NCBI GenBank assembly: GCA_039805565.1 | Contig: JBDLTZ010000136.1 | Coordinates: 1-6,964 of the forward strand | Source of the DNA: CALJIC01 sp039805565 | Lineage (GTDB): Bacteria; Chloroflexota; Chloroflexia; Chloroflexales; Roseiflexaceae | DNA: 6,964 bases | Reading direction: 5' to 3' | Part shown: positions 1-5,427 of the stretch, piece after piece | Numbering within the stretch: the stretch's first letter is position 1 | Layout of the letters: each line of letters opens with the position of its first letter | Translations under genes and position numbers: made by a program | The notes under the pieces: model-generated | What the model was told of the DNA's origin: nothing | The model's database searches: none | What the model saw: only the letters and a program-made list of their open reading frames with translations

Positions 1-235
1 TGGACTCGTTGCCCCAATAAGCTGCCGCACGTTCGTGTGTTCAGCGTGTCCCCACACACGCCGCCGCACGGCGGGCACGCTACCGTCCCGACGTGTGCAC
101 CGAGCCGGAGGTGAAGGGGACGCTGCACAGCGTGGCCTGGGAAGCGCTCCACAACGTCATCAAGCAGCGCGTGCCTCGGCGGATGGCGGCACCTAACACG
201 CCGGGCCGCGGAGCACCGTGCGGGCGCGGGCGCCG
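1..235. other. Left-edge region with no supportable gene
   Basis: These 235 bases lie downstream of the last minus-strand gene. A plus-strand frame is open from about base 21 through this region and runs on antisense over the permease gene. Its residues match no family I recognise, and the antisense part is clearly a shadow. No minus-strand frame looks like a protein, and in particular no ABC ATPase motif is visible. I see no tRNA and no hairpin followed by a T-run that would end the permease transcript. It could be intergenic DNA or the decayed end of a neighbouring gene. Confidence 0.5.
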
Positions 236-1033
236 CTATGAGCCGGTGCTCTGGTACTTTGTGACGCCGAAGTGCCAGAAGGCCAGCGCCACGCTGAAGA
301 AAAGCGCAGCCACGAGCGGCGCCGCCCAAGCGATCTCGGCCGGCAGCCCGTGCGGGTCGGCCCCGCCGAGCACAAGCAGCGCGGCCGGGTAGTTGGCGAA
401 GGCCACCGGCACCACCGAGAGGAAGATCACGCGGATCCAGCGGCTGTAGATGTTGAGCGGGTAGCTTACCAGCGTCTGCCCGCCGAAGGTAAAGACGTTG
501 ATCACCTCGGGCGTCTTGATGGTCCAGAAGCAGACCGTGGCGCCGATCACGATCAGGCCGGTGTAGATCACCGCACCCGAGAGCACCGCCAGCACCAGCA
601 CGAGCGTGCGCGCGGCGGTCCACTCGATCTGGAGCTGGCTGAAGGCGTAGGCCAGCGCCAGCCCGCCCTGCACCGTGCGTCCGAGCCGCCGCAGCTGGAA
701 CTCCGAGGCCAGGATCTGGAAGAAGCTGTCGAGCGGCCGCGTCAGCACCCGGTCGAAGCTCCCCTGCTGCATCATACGCTCGAACGGCGAGTCGAAGCCC
801 CGCCCGACCATCTCCGCCAGGCTGAAGGCCACAGACGTCATGCCGTAGAGCAGCGCCACCTCGGCCACACCCCAGCCGCCGATGCTCGGGAAGCGCGTGA
901 AGAGCACGGCGATCACCACAAACTCGAGCGCGGTGGCGAGCATGAACCCCACCAGGTCGAGCGTGAAGGACGCTCTGTACTGCATCTGCGAGCGGATGCG
1001 GGCGCCTATCAGTGTGAGATAGAGACGAAACAC
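236..1033 (-). CDS. ABC-2 type exporter permease, DUF990/COG3694-like
   Basis: This is a 265-residue membrane subunit of an ABC-2 family exporter, predicted to sit in the cytoplasmic membrane and pair with the permease encoded just before it. After a short amphipathic N-terminus (FRLYLTLIGARIRSQMQYR) there are about six hydrophobic segments, near residues 22-46, 55-75, 122-135, 142-170, 200-223 and 236-255. Family hallmarks are the cytoplasmic stretch with QQGSFDRVLTRPLD at about 89-102, and the stretch around 187-223 with SYPLNIYSRWIR followed by VPVAFANYPAALLVLG. I chose the GTG at 1033 because it follows the previous stop codon by one base and has AGGGGGG five bases upstream. The longer reading from a TTG at 1054 adds only seven residues that overlap the neighbour. 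The substrate is unknown. The family is fairly clear. Confidence 0.88.
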   Translation of the reverse strand: MFRLYLTLIGARIRSQMQYRASFTLDLVGFMLATALEFVVIAVLFTRFPSIGGWGVAEVALLYGMTSVAFSLAEMVGRGFDSPFERMMQQGSFDRVLTRPLDSFFQILASEFQLRRLGRTVQGGLALAYAFSQLQIEWTAARTLVLVLAVLSGAVIYTGLIVIGATVCFWTIKTPEVINVFTFGGQTLVSYPLNIYSRWIRVIFLSVVPVAFANYPAALLVLGGADPHGLPAEIAWAAPLVAALFFSVALAFWHFGVTKYQSTGS

Positions 1034-1034
1034 T

Positions 1035-1826
1035 TCAGCCCCCCTGCACCACAACCTTGAGCACCGCGCGGCGCAGCACCAGCCACGCCAGCACCGTCAT
1101 CACCGCTACCCAGAAGAGCTGCAGGGCCAGAGCCGCAACCAGATCCGGCCCGCTGATCTTACCGAGGAAGGTCTGCGCAGGCACGCTGGTGATCGCCCGA
1201 AACGGCAGCAGGTCGGCCACCACCTGGAGCGGGCGCGGCAGGAAGGCTAGCGGCACAAGGAAGCCAGAGAAGAGCTGGAGCACCACCGATGAGATGATCG
1301 AGACGCCGGTGACATCGAGCAACCAGAAGGCGGTGAGGTTGAGCATGAAACCGAATGCGAACGACACCAGCATCGCCAGCGCGATGGTGAGTACAAACGC
1401 CGCGAGCTCGCCACCGCTGGGCACGTAGGCGCCGAAGTAGAGCACGCCGATCAGGTAGGTGAAGGCGCCGCGCACCAGCAGGTTGAAGGCGCGCTCGCCG
1501 AGCGACTTGCTGAGCCAGTAGCCGTAGAAGCTCCACGGCCGGCTCATGTCGGTCACAACGTCGCCGCTGCGGATGGTGTCGGCCAGCTCCCACGAGGCCC
1601 AGCCCGCGCCCACCGAGATCAGCGACTGGGTGATCCAGACGTAGCTGACGGCGTCGCGCACGCTGAAGCCGGCCACCGGGCCGTCGGAGGCGCCGTAGAC
1701 CGCCAGGTACACGAAAGAAAGCACCGCGCCGAAGAAGGCGTTGGTGATCAGGCCCGCCAGATAGGCGGTGCGGTAGGCGGTGGCGCGGCGGAAGGCCCGC
1801 ACCGCGATCTCCCAGTAGAGGCGCAT
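1035..1826 (-). CDS. ABC-2 type exporter permease, COG4587-like
   Basis: This 263-residue membrane protein is the partner permease of the gene that follows it; the stop codon and the next start are one base apart, which implies translational coupling. Hydrophobic segments lie near residues 22-45, 58-75, 116-134, 141-168, 173-197 and 231-252. The cytoplasmic stretch IRSGDVVTDMSRPWSFYGYWL (about 85-105) is the conserved signature of this permease type. Such pairs normally work with a NatA/DrrA-like ATPase encoded directly upstream, but here a sugar isomerase gene occupies that place. No clear Shine-Dalgarno sequence precedes the ATG; instead a GC-rich hairpin ends 15 bases upstream. The N-terminus (MRLYWEIAVRAFRRATAYRT) fits the family start. 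Exported substrate unknown: lipids, glycans and drugs are all possible for this fold. Confidence 0.88.
   Translation of the reverse strand: MRLYWEIAVRAFRRATAYRTAYLAGLITNAFFGAVLSFVYLAVYGASDGPVAGFSVRDAVSYVWITQSLISVGAGWASWELADTIRSGDVVTDMSRPWSFYGYWLSKSLGERAFNLLVRGAFTYLIGVLYFGAYVPSGGELAAFVLTIALAMLVSFAFGFMLNLTAFWLLDVTGVSIISSVVLQLFSGFLVPLAFLPRPLQVVADLLPFRAITSVPAQTFLGKISGPDLVAALALQLFWVAVMTVLAWLVLRRAVLKVVVQGG
1039..1045 (-). promoter_or_regulatory. Ribosome binding site that decides the permease start
   Basis: The minus strand reads AGGGGGG, then five bases, then the GTG at 1033-1031. It lies inside the last codons of the preceding permease gene. Together with the adjacent stop codon (1037-1035) it favours the GTG over the TTG at 1054 and suggests re-initiation by the same ribosomes. 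Confidence 0.65.
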
Positions 1827-1841
1827 CGGTATCTTTGCCCG

Positions 1842-1866
1842 GTGGGGGCGGCTTCGCCGCCCCCAC
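1842..1866. repeat. Perfect 11-bp GC hairpin upstream of the permease pair
   Basis: GTGGGGGCGGC at 1842-1852 pairs perfectly with GCCGCCCCCAC at 1856-1866 around a three-base loop. On the transcribed strand it is not followed by a T-run, so it is not a canonical intrinsic terminator. It ends 15 bases before the permease ATG. It may be a dispersed intergenic palindrome, a transcript-processing or stability element, or a structure that controls translation of the permease. Confidence 0.75.
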
Positions 1867-1881
1867 GAACAGATTTTCTTC

Positions 1882-1899
1882 CGGGGCCTGCGGCCCCCG
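1882..1899. repeat. Imperfect GC hairpin after the isomerase gene
   Basis: GGGGCC at 1883-1888 pairs with GGCCCC at 1892-1897 around TGC; one bulged C allows a further C-G pair. It lies just after the stop codon of the sugar isomerase gene (1910-1908) in the direction of transcription. The bases that follow on the minus strand are A-rich rather than T-rich, so a terminator role is unsupported. With the neighbouring 11-bp hairpin it fills most of the 81-bp gap. Confidence 0.55.
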
Positions 1900-1907
1900 T
1901 GCCCCCG

Positions 1908-2741
1908 CTACACCAGTGTATTCAGATAGCGCACGCTCTTGACGAAGCCCTCCTCGGGGCCGTAGGACGCATCCTCGTGCTCCACCGAGAGCACGCCGTC
2001 ATAGCCGTGGAGCCGCAGCGCGGACATGAAATCGCCCCAGCGCAGCCGGCCGTAGCCGGGGAGCGTGTAGCGCCACCAGCCGTCGCCGTTGTTGCCAACG
2101 CGCGCCAGCGCGGCGGCGTCCACCGAGACATCCTTGGCGTGGACGTGGAAGATGCGGTCCTTGAACTCGCGCACCGCACCGATGTAGTCGATCCCCTGCC
2201 AGTCCAGGTGCGAGGGGTCGAAGTTCAGGCCGAAGTGCGCGTCCGGCAGCGCCGCGAACACCGCCTGCCAGTGGTCGAGGTGCTGGATGTTGGTGGCGTA
2301 CCAGTTCTCGAGCGCCACCTTCACGCCGCTCTGCCCCGCCAGGTCCAGCAGCGGGCGCATGGCGGCAGGCAGGTCCTCGGCGATCGTCTTGGCCTTGCTC
2401 TTGCCCGGCGTGGGGAAGCCGGCCAGCGTGCAGACCACGTCTACACCGAGCTTCGGCGCGACGCGGATGGCGGCCTCGATCGTCGCGCGGGCCTTCGCGG
2501 CCTGGGCCTCGGGCACGCCTGTGAGCAGGCCGTAGGCGGCCAGGCTGGAGATGCGGACGTCGTGCTGGCGCAGCAGGCCGATCGCCTGCTCCACCGCCGC
2601 GTCGTCCACGGCCGTCACGTCGAAGGACGAGCCGGGGGTGACGTCGAGCTCGATGGCCTTAGCGCCGATCGAGGCGGCAAAGGAGATGATCTCGGCCAGC
2701 GGCTTCTTCTTGATCGGTGCGGTGAGGATTCCGACGTGCAT
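1908..2741 (-). CDS. Sugar phosphate isomerase/epimerase, TIM-barrel (AP endonuclease 2 fold)
   Basis: This 277-residue protein has the xylose-isomerase-like TIM barrel (AP_endonuc_2 family, IolE/YcjR/hydroxypyruvate-isomerase type) and is expected to be a soluble metal-dependent sugar isomerase, epimerase or dehydratase. Visible landmarks are the first strand MHVGILTAP, the strand ending in VALEN (E145), NFDPSH (D175 and H178), HVHAKD (H199, H201, D204), a loop with LPGYGRLRWGDF (227-238), and the last strand LSVEHED (E254). In this fold E145, D175, H201 and E254 are the likely metal ligands. The length is normal and the gene appears intact. A Gfo/Idh dehydrogenase gene lies directly upstream on the same strand, a pairing typical of inositol or keto-sugar pathways. 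The exact substrate cannot be read from sequence. Confidence 0.88.
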   Translation of the reverse strand: MHVGILTAPIKKKPLAEIISFAASIGAKAIELDVTPGSSFDVTAVDDAAVEQAIGLLRQHDVRISSLAAYGLLTGVPEAQAAKARATIEAAIRVAPKLGVDVVCTLAGFPTPGKSKAKTIAEDLPAAMRPLLDLAGQSGVKVALENWYATNIQHLDHWQAVFAALPDAHFGLNFDPSHLDWQGIDYIGAVREFKDRIFHVHAKDVSVDAAALARVGNNGDGWWRYTLPGYGRLRWGDFMSALRLHGYDGVLSVEHEDASYGPEEGFVKSVRYLNTLV

Positions 2742-2750
2742 GGGTTATGT

Positions 2751-2756
2751 CTCCTC
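2751..2756 (-). promoter_or_regulatory. Ribosome binding site of the sugar isomerase gene
   Basis: The minus strand carries GAGGAG nine bases before the ATG at 2741, supporting this start. The frame gives a typical first barrel strand immediately after it. Confidence 0.7.
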
Positions 2757-2778
2757 GTACAGAACAACGTCCGGGAAC

Positions 2779-2847
2779 CGACGACCGACCACGGACCACC
2801 AACGACCGATCGCATCCTCGCTGTCAGTGGTCCGTGGTCGGTCGTCG
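2779..2847. repeat. 21-bp perfect inverted repeat rich in GACC/GGTC units
   Basis: The arm at 2779-2799 (beginning CGACGACCGACC) is the exact reverse complement of the arm at 2827-2847 (ending GGTCGGTCGTCG), with a 27-base loop. The arms are built of short degenerate GACC-type units, and ACGACCGA recurs at 2781-2788 and 2802-2809. It sits between the Gfo/Idh stop and the isomerase start, so its RNA would form a long stem in the intergenic part of a shared transcript. No T-run follows it. It could be a stability or processing stem, or a small dispersed palindromic element. Confidence 0.8.
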
Positions 2848-2857
2848 AAGCAGCGGC

Positions 2858-2873
2858 TGGCGAACGTTCGCCA
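2858..2873. promoter_or_regulatory. 16-bp perfect palindrome, possible operator
   Basis: TGGCGAACGTTCGCCA is a perfect palindrome with no loop. It begins eight bases beyond the Gfo/Idh stop codon in the direction of transcription and is 117 bp upstream of the isomerase ATG. The central AACGTT with a middle CpG resembles operators of LacI-family sugar repressors, but no such regulator is in the window and no clear promoter adjoins it. A chance palindrome or short hairpin is possible. Confidence 0.45.
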
Positions 2874-2880
2874 CAGCGGG

Positions 2881-3876
2881 CTAATCAGCGATGACGCTCA
2901 CCGGGCGGCCAGTGCGGGCGGACTCATAGATCGCGTCCATGAGGCGCGCCTGACGCAGGCCGAGCTGCGGCGGGCTGGGAGTAGTGGCGCGGCCGCGCAC
3001 GCAGTCCACAAAGTTCTGCTGCAGCGACGGCGTCTCCAGCACGTGCGGGTACTTGACCTTCTCGCCACGGTCCCAGTGGTCCACCGAGCCGCCGTAGATG
3101 CTGGTCTTGACGGTACCCTTCGTGCCCTGGAGGTAGACCCCCTGCTCGAAGTAGGTCGCGTCGCCGCTCACCGTGGCTGTGGCCGGGGCGCCGTTGCTGA
3201 GGCGCATCGTCACCGCAGCCTCGATATCCACCTGCTGGTCCTTGTTGTTAACCACCGCGTAGACCTCGGTCACGGAGAGACCGCTGAGGTACAGCATCGC
3301 GTTGAACATGTGGGCGCCGCTGTCGTACAGGTTGCCGCCACCGGACTGGACCGGGTCGGTGCGCCAGCTCCCGCCCACGTTCTGGATCCACTGCTGGCAG
3401 CAGTGGCCGCTCACCAGCGAGATATCGCCGAGCTCGCCGCGCTCGAGCAAGCCGCGGATGTACTGGAACTCACGGCTGAACGGGCCGGGGAAAGCTACCG
3501 AGACCACCCGCTTGTGCTCCTCGGCGTGCCGGATGAGCGCCAGGGCGTCCTCAGTGCGGATGACCATCGGCTTCTCCACCAGGACGTGCAGCCCACGACT
3601 GATCGCATCGGTGGCCTGCTGGTAGTGCTGGTTGTGCGGGCTGACGATCAGCACGCCGTCGAGCTCGACCTCCTCCAGCATGCGGCGATAGTCGCCGAAC
3701 GTGGCCGGCTCGGCCGCCGGGTCCTGGAAGACCTCCTTGATGAAGCGCGCCAGGTTCGCCTCGCTGGGCTCGGCCAGCGCCACAATCTCCGCCTCGGGGA
3801 CGCTCTTGGTGAACATATGGCCGTGGTAGCGCGCCATGCCGCCGCAGCCGATGATGCCGATCCTGACTCGTTCCAT
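2881..3876 (-). CDS. Gfo/Idh/MocA family NAD(P)-dependent oxidoreductase
   Basis: This 331-residue enzyme is expected to oxidise or reduce a sugar, inositol or glycoside hydroxyl group with NAD(P) in the cytoplasm. The N-terminal Rossmann fold starts RIGIIGCGGMA (residues 5-15, GxGxxG-type dinucleotide loop). VEKPM follows at 100-104, with K102 the conserved lysine, and the substrate domain has GGGNLYDSGAHM (179-190), where D185 and H189 are the usual catalytic pair. All key residues are present and the length is normal. I start at the ATG at 3876: AGAGGGGAG lies four bases upstream and the Rossmann strand begins at once. A longer reading to 3963 would add 29 uncharacteristic residues and run over the promoter. 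The downstream TIM-barrel gene suggests a joint pathway. Substrate unknown. Confidence 0.92.
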   Translation of the reverse strand: MERVRIGIIGCGGMARYHGHMFTKSVPEAEIVALAEPSEANLARFIKEVFQDPAAEPATFGDYRRMLEEVELDGVLIVSPHNQHYQQATDAISRGLHVLVEKPMVIRTEDALALIRHAEEHKRVVSVAFPGPFSREFQYIRGLLERGELGDISLVSGHCCQQWIQNVGGSWRTDPVQSGGGNLYDSGAHMFNAMLYLSGLSVTEVYAVVNNKDQQVDIEAAVTMRLSNGAPATATVSGDATYFEQGVYLQGTKGTVKTSIYGGSVDHWDRGEKVKYPHVLETPSLQQNFVDCVRGRATTPSPPQLGLRQARLMDAIYESARTGRPVSVIAD

Positions 3877-3880
3877 GCCG

Positions 3881-3889
3881 CTCCCCTCT
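3881..3889 (-). promoter_or_regulatory. Ribosome binding site of the Gfo/Idh gene
   Basis: The minus strand reads AGAGGGGAG, four bases before the ATG at 3876-3874. It is a strong purine-rich match and settles the start against the upstream in-frame alternative at 3963. Confidence 0.75.
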
Positions 3890-3916
3890 GAGATGCACGA
3901 ATCGCAACACACCTGG

Positions 3917-3954
3917 AGGGCGCTCCGCCCACCGCGCGGATCATAGCGCGCCCT
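3917..3954. repeat. Inverted repeat spanning the -10 box of the Gfo/Idh promoter
   Basis: AGGGCGC at 3917-3923 is the exact reverse complement of GCGCCCT at 3948-3954. The pair brackets the predicted -10 hexamer at 3940-3945 and the likely transcription start. A nested GGGCG/CGCCC hairpin occupies 3918-3930. Arms placed like this could be a repressor site or a leader hairpin, though in DNA this GC-rich seven-base arms also arise by chance. Confidence 0.4.
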
Positions 3955-3968
3955 ACACCGCATGTCAC
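3940..3968 (-). promoter_or_regulatory. Sigma70-like promoter for the Gfo/Idh gene
   Basis: On the minus strand GTGACA (3968-3963) matches the -35 consensus at five of six bases, and TATGAT (3945-3940) matches the -10 consensus at five of six, with an optimal 17-base spacer. Transcription would start near 3933, giving a leader of roughly 57 bases before the ATG at 3876. The AT-rich hexamer stands out against the GC-rich surroundings. It suggests that the Gfo/Idh and isomerase genes, and perhaps the permeases, form a transcript separate from the AraC and mannosidase genes. Confidence 0.6.
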
Positions 3969-4020
3969 TAGCCGTTTCTGCGGTGATGGTAGCCGGGTAT
4001 GCGCTCGCCTCGGCCGCGCC

Positions 4021-4565
4021 TCACGTGGCACCGGCAGGCGAATCGGCCTCGGCGCGGGGGGCGGGGAATAACCGGCGCGCCAGGTGCTGCGACGGCTGCT
4101 CCACAATTCGCCAGCCCAGGTAGGCGGCGCCGAAGGAGACGGCCAGCGCAGCCGCCAGGCCGGCACCCATCCCGACCCGCGGCACCAGCACCGTCAGGAC
4201 CGCCAGGCCGAGTGGGCCGACAGGTACAACGAGTAGCTGATATCCGCGGTGAGACGCACGATGCGTGGCGGGCGCGCCCGCTCGCCGAGCAGCCGAGCGG
4301 CGGCGAACAGAAAGAGCGAGGCGCCGAACGACCGGCTCCACACGATCACCGCCAAGCAGAGGACGCACATTGCCGCAGACGTGGCGGGGCACAGGCGGGG
4401 TTGGGGCAGGAATAGCGCGCACAGGGTGTAGAAGATCACCTCGATCGCCAGCGTCCAGGCCACACCGCCGCCGTACAAGATCAGGCCGAGCGGCGCGAGC
4501 TCCTCCGGCTCGGGCCACATGCGGCGGCGAGCCACCATCGCCGCAGCGACGACGACCCCTCTCAC
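4021..4565 (-). pseudogene. Truncated, frameshifted acyltransferase-3 (OafA-like) remnant
   Basis: Two minus-strand frames together give the C-terminal part of an integral-membrane acyltransferase (Acyltransferase_3, which O-acylates surface glycans). The first, from about 4565 to 4194, contains PLGLILYGGGVAWTLAIEVIFYTLCALF and then TADISYSLYLS, both typical of the family. It then runs into a stop. The second frame continues the protein from about 4220 to 4021 with PLGLAVLTVLV, a glycine/alanine-rich helix, AAYLGWRIVEQPSQHLARRLF and a normal end. Joining them needs a single missing base around 4200-4225. The N-terminal portion, roughly the first third with the catalytic histidine helix, is absent: the upstream DNA is the end of the AraC gene. 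The remnant is therefore broken twice and should be non-functional, unless the frameshift is a sequencing error, which would still leave the 5' loss. Confidence 0.8.
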
Positions 4566-4576
4566 CGAAGCAGCGG

Positions 4577-5374
4577 TCAGGAGTGACGGCGGCGAAAGTC
4601 GCCTGGGGTCTGACCAGTGGCACGCTTGAAGGCGCGGAAGAACGAAGGCGGCTGGTCGTAGCCCAACGCCCCCGCGATCTCCTCGATCGACATCGGCGTC
4701 GAGGCGAGCAGCTCCATCGCGCGGGCGATGCGCCGCTCGCGCACGTAGGCCCGGGGCGAGACGCCGAGCAGCGCCTTGACGCGGTGGCTGAAGTGCGACT
4801 CGCTCATGTGCACCTGGCGCGCCAAGTCACGGATGGGCGCGCCGCTGGCGATGTGCTGGTCCAGCAGGTGGCGCAGGCCGGCCTCCTGGGCGCGCTGGAG
4901 CGAGGGGGCTTCGGCACGTCGCTCGTGCAGGGCGCGCTGCAGCAGCACGGCGAACTGGAACAGATAGGAGCCGATCATCGCCGGCGCGTAGCTATCCCGC
5001 CGCTGGTACTCGGCCACGATGCGGTCCAGGATGCGGCGGAACTCGTCGGTCGGCGGCAGCGCGATCACCGGCGGCAGCTCGCCGGGTCGCGGCAGCGGCA
5101 CGTGGTGCTCGGCGGCGAATTCGGCCGGGAAGCGCAGCGCCACCAGAGCGTACACATCGCTCAGCATCGTCTCCTCGTGCCACTGGTAGGGGTGGAACAG
5201 CACAAGGTGGTGCGGCTGAGCCATGAAGGTGCCGGTGGCTGTCTCCACCCGGCAGCGACCCTCCAGAACGTAGAGGAGCTCGTAGCACTCGTGGGCGTGC
5301 GGCGCAGTACGCCACTCGGCGCGGTTCACCGCCGAGTACATCACAAACTCCGGCCCGAAAACAGTGTGACTCAT
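4577..5374 (-). CDS. AraC-family transcriptional regulator with N-terminal cupin
   Basis: This 265-residue regulator is complete. Residues 20-95 form a cupin-type sensor with PHAHECYELLYVLEGRCRVE (H26, H28, E32) and a second cupin strand set near FHPYQWHEE (61-68), expected to bind a sugar or other small ligand. The C-terminal DNA-binding domain has two helix-turn-helix units: IRDLARQVHMSESHFSHRVK (181-200), and IEEIAGALGYDQPPSFFRAFKRATGQTPGDFRR (230-262), the AraC signature. Its gene follows the GH38 mannosidase gene by 53 bp on the same strand, so it probably governs glycan use. The ATG at 5374 has no Shine-Dalgarno sequence and lies ten bases after a strong hairpin; an in-frame ATG at 5341 has GGAG six bases upstream and is a credible alternative, costing 11 residues outside the cupin. 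Confidence 0.9.
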   Translation of the reverse strand: MSHTVFGPEFVMYSAVNRAEWRTAPHAHECYELLYVLEGRCRVETATGTFMAQPHHLVLFHPYQWHEETMLSDVYALVALRFPAEFAAEHHVPLPRPGELPPVIALPPTDEFRRILDRIVAEYQRRDSYAPAMIGSYLFQFAVLLQRALHERRAEAPSLQRAQEAGLRHLLDQHIASGAPIRDLARQVHMSESHFSHRVKALLGVSPRAYVRERRIARAMELLASTPMSIEEIAGALGYDQPPSFFRAFKRATGQTPGDFRRRHS

Positions 5375-5384
5375 AGACGTAGGC

Positions 5385-5415
5385 GTTGCCAGGCGGGCTC
5401 TGCCCGCCTGGCAAC
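5385..5415. repeat. Perfect 14-bp hairpin between the mannosidase and AraC genes
   Basis: GTTGCCAGGCGGGC at 5385-5398 pairs perfectly with GCCCGCCTGGCAAC at 5402-5415 around a three-base loop. It starts 12 bases after the GH38 stop codon in the direction of transcription and ends ten bases before the AraC ATG. No T-run follows, so it is not a textbook terminator. It may act as a transcript 3'-end stabiliser for the mannosidase mRNA, a partial terminator, or a structure that limits AraC translation. Confidence 0.8.
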
Positions 5416-5427
5416 AAGGGCTACCAG

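Noticed and set aside
1034..1054. TTG start for the second permease, seven residues longer
   Set aside because: It overlaps the preceding gene, while the GTG at 1033 has a well-spaced AGGGGGG and gives the usual family N-terminus.
1842..1899. Intrinsic terminator after the isomerase gene
   Set aside because: Hairpins are present, but no T-run follows on the transcribed strand.
2779..2847. CRISPR repeat unit or transposon terminal repeats
   Set aside because: There is one inverted pair only, with a 27-base loop, no spacer array, no transposase gene and no flanking target duplication.
1842..2894. Plus-strand open frame opposite the sugar isomerase gene
   Set aside because: It is low-complexity antisense translation; the minus-strand TIM barrel is intact and has a Shine-Dalgarno sequence.
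2551..3891. Plus-strand open frame of 446 codons opposite the Gfo/Idh gene
   Set aside because: The minus strand encodes a complete Gfo/Idh protein with all catalytic motifs, and the plus-strand product has no recognisable domain.
3877..3963. 29-residue N-terminal extension of the Gfo/Idh protein
   Set aside because: The extra residues do not resemble the family, the ATG at 3876 has a strong Shine-Dalgarno sequence, and the extension would overlap the promoter.
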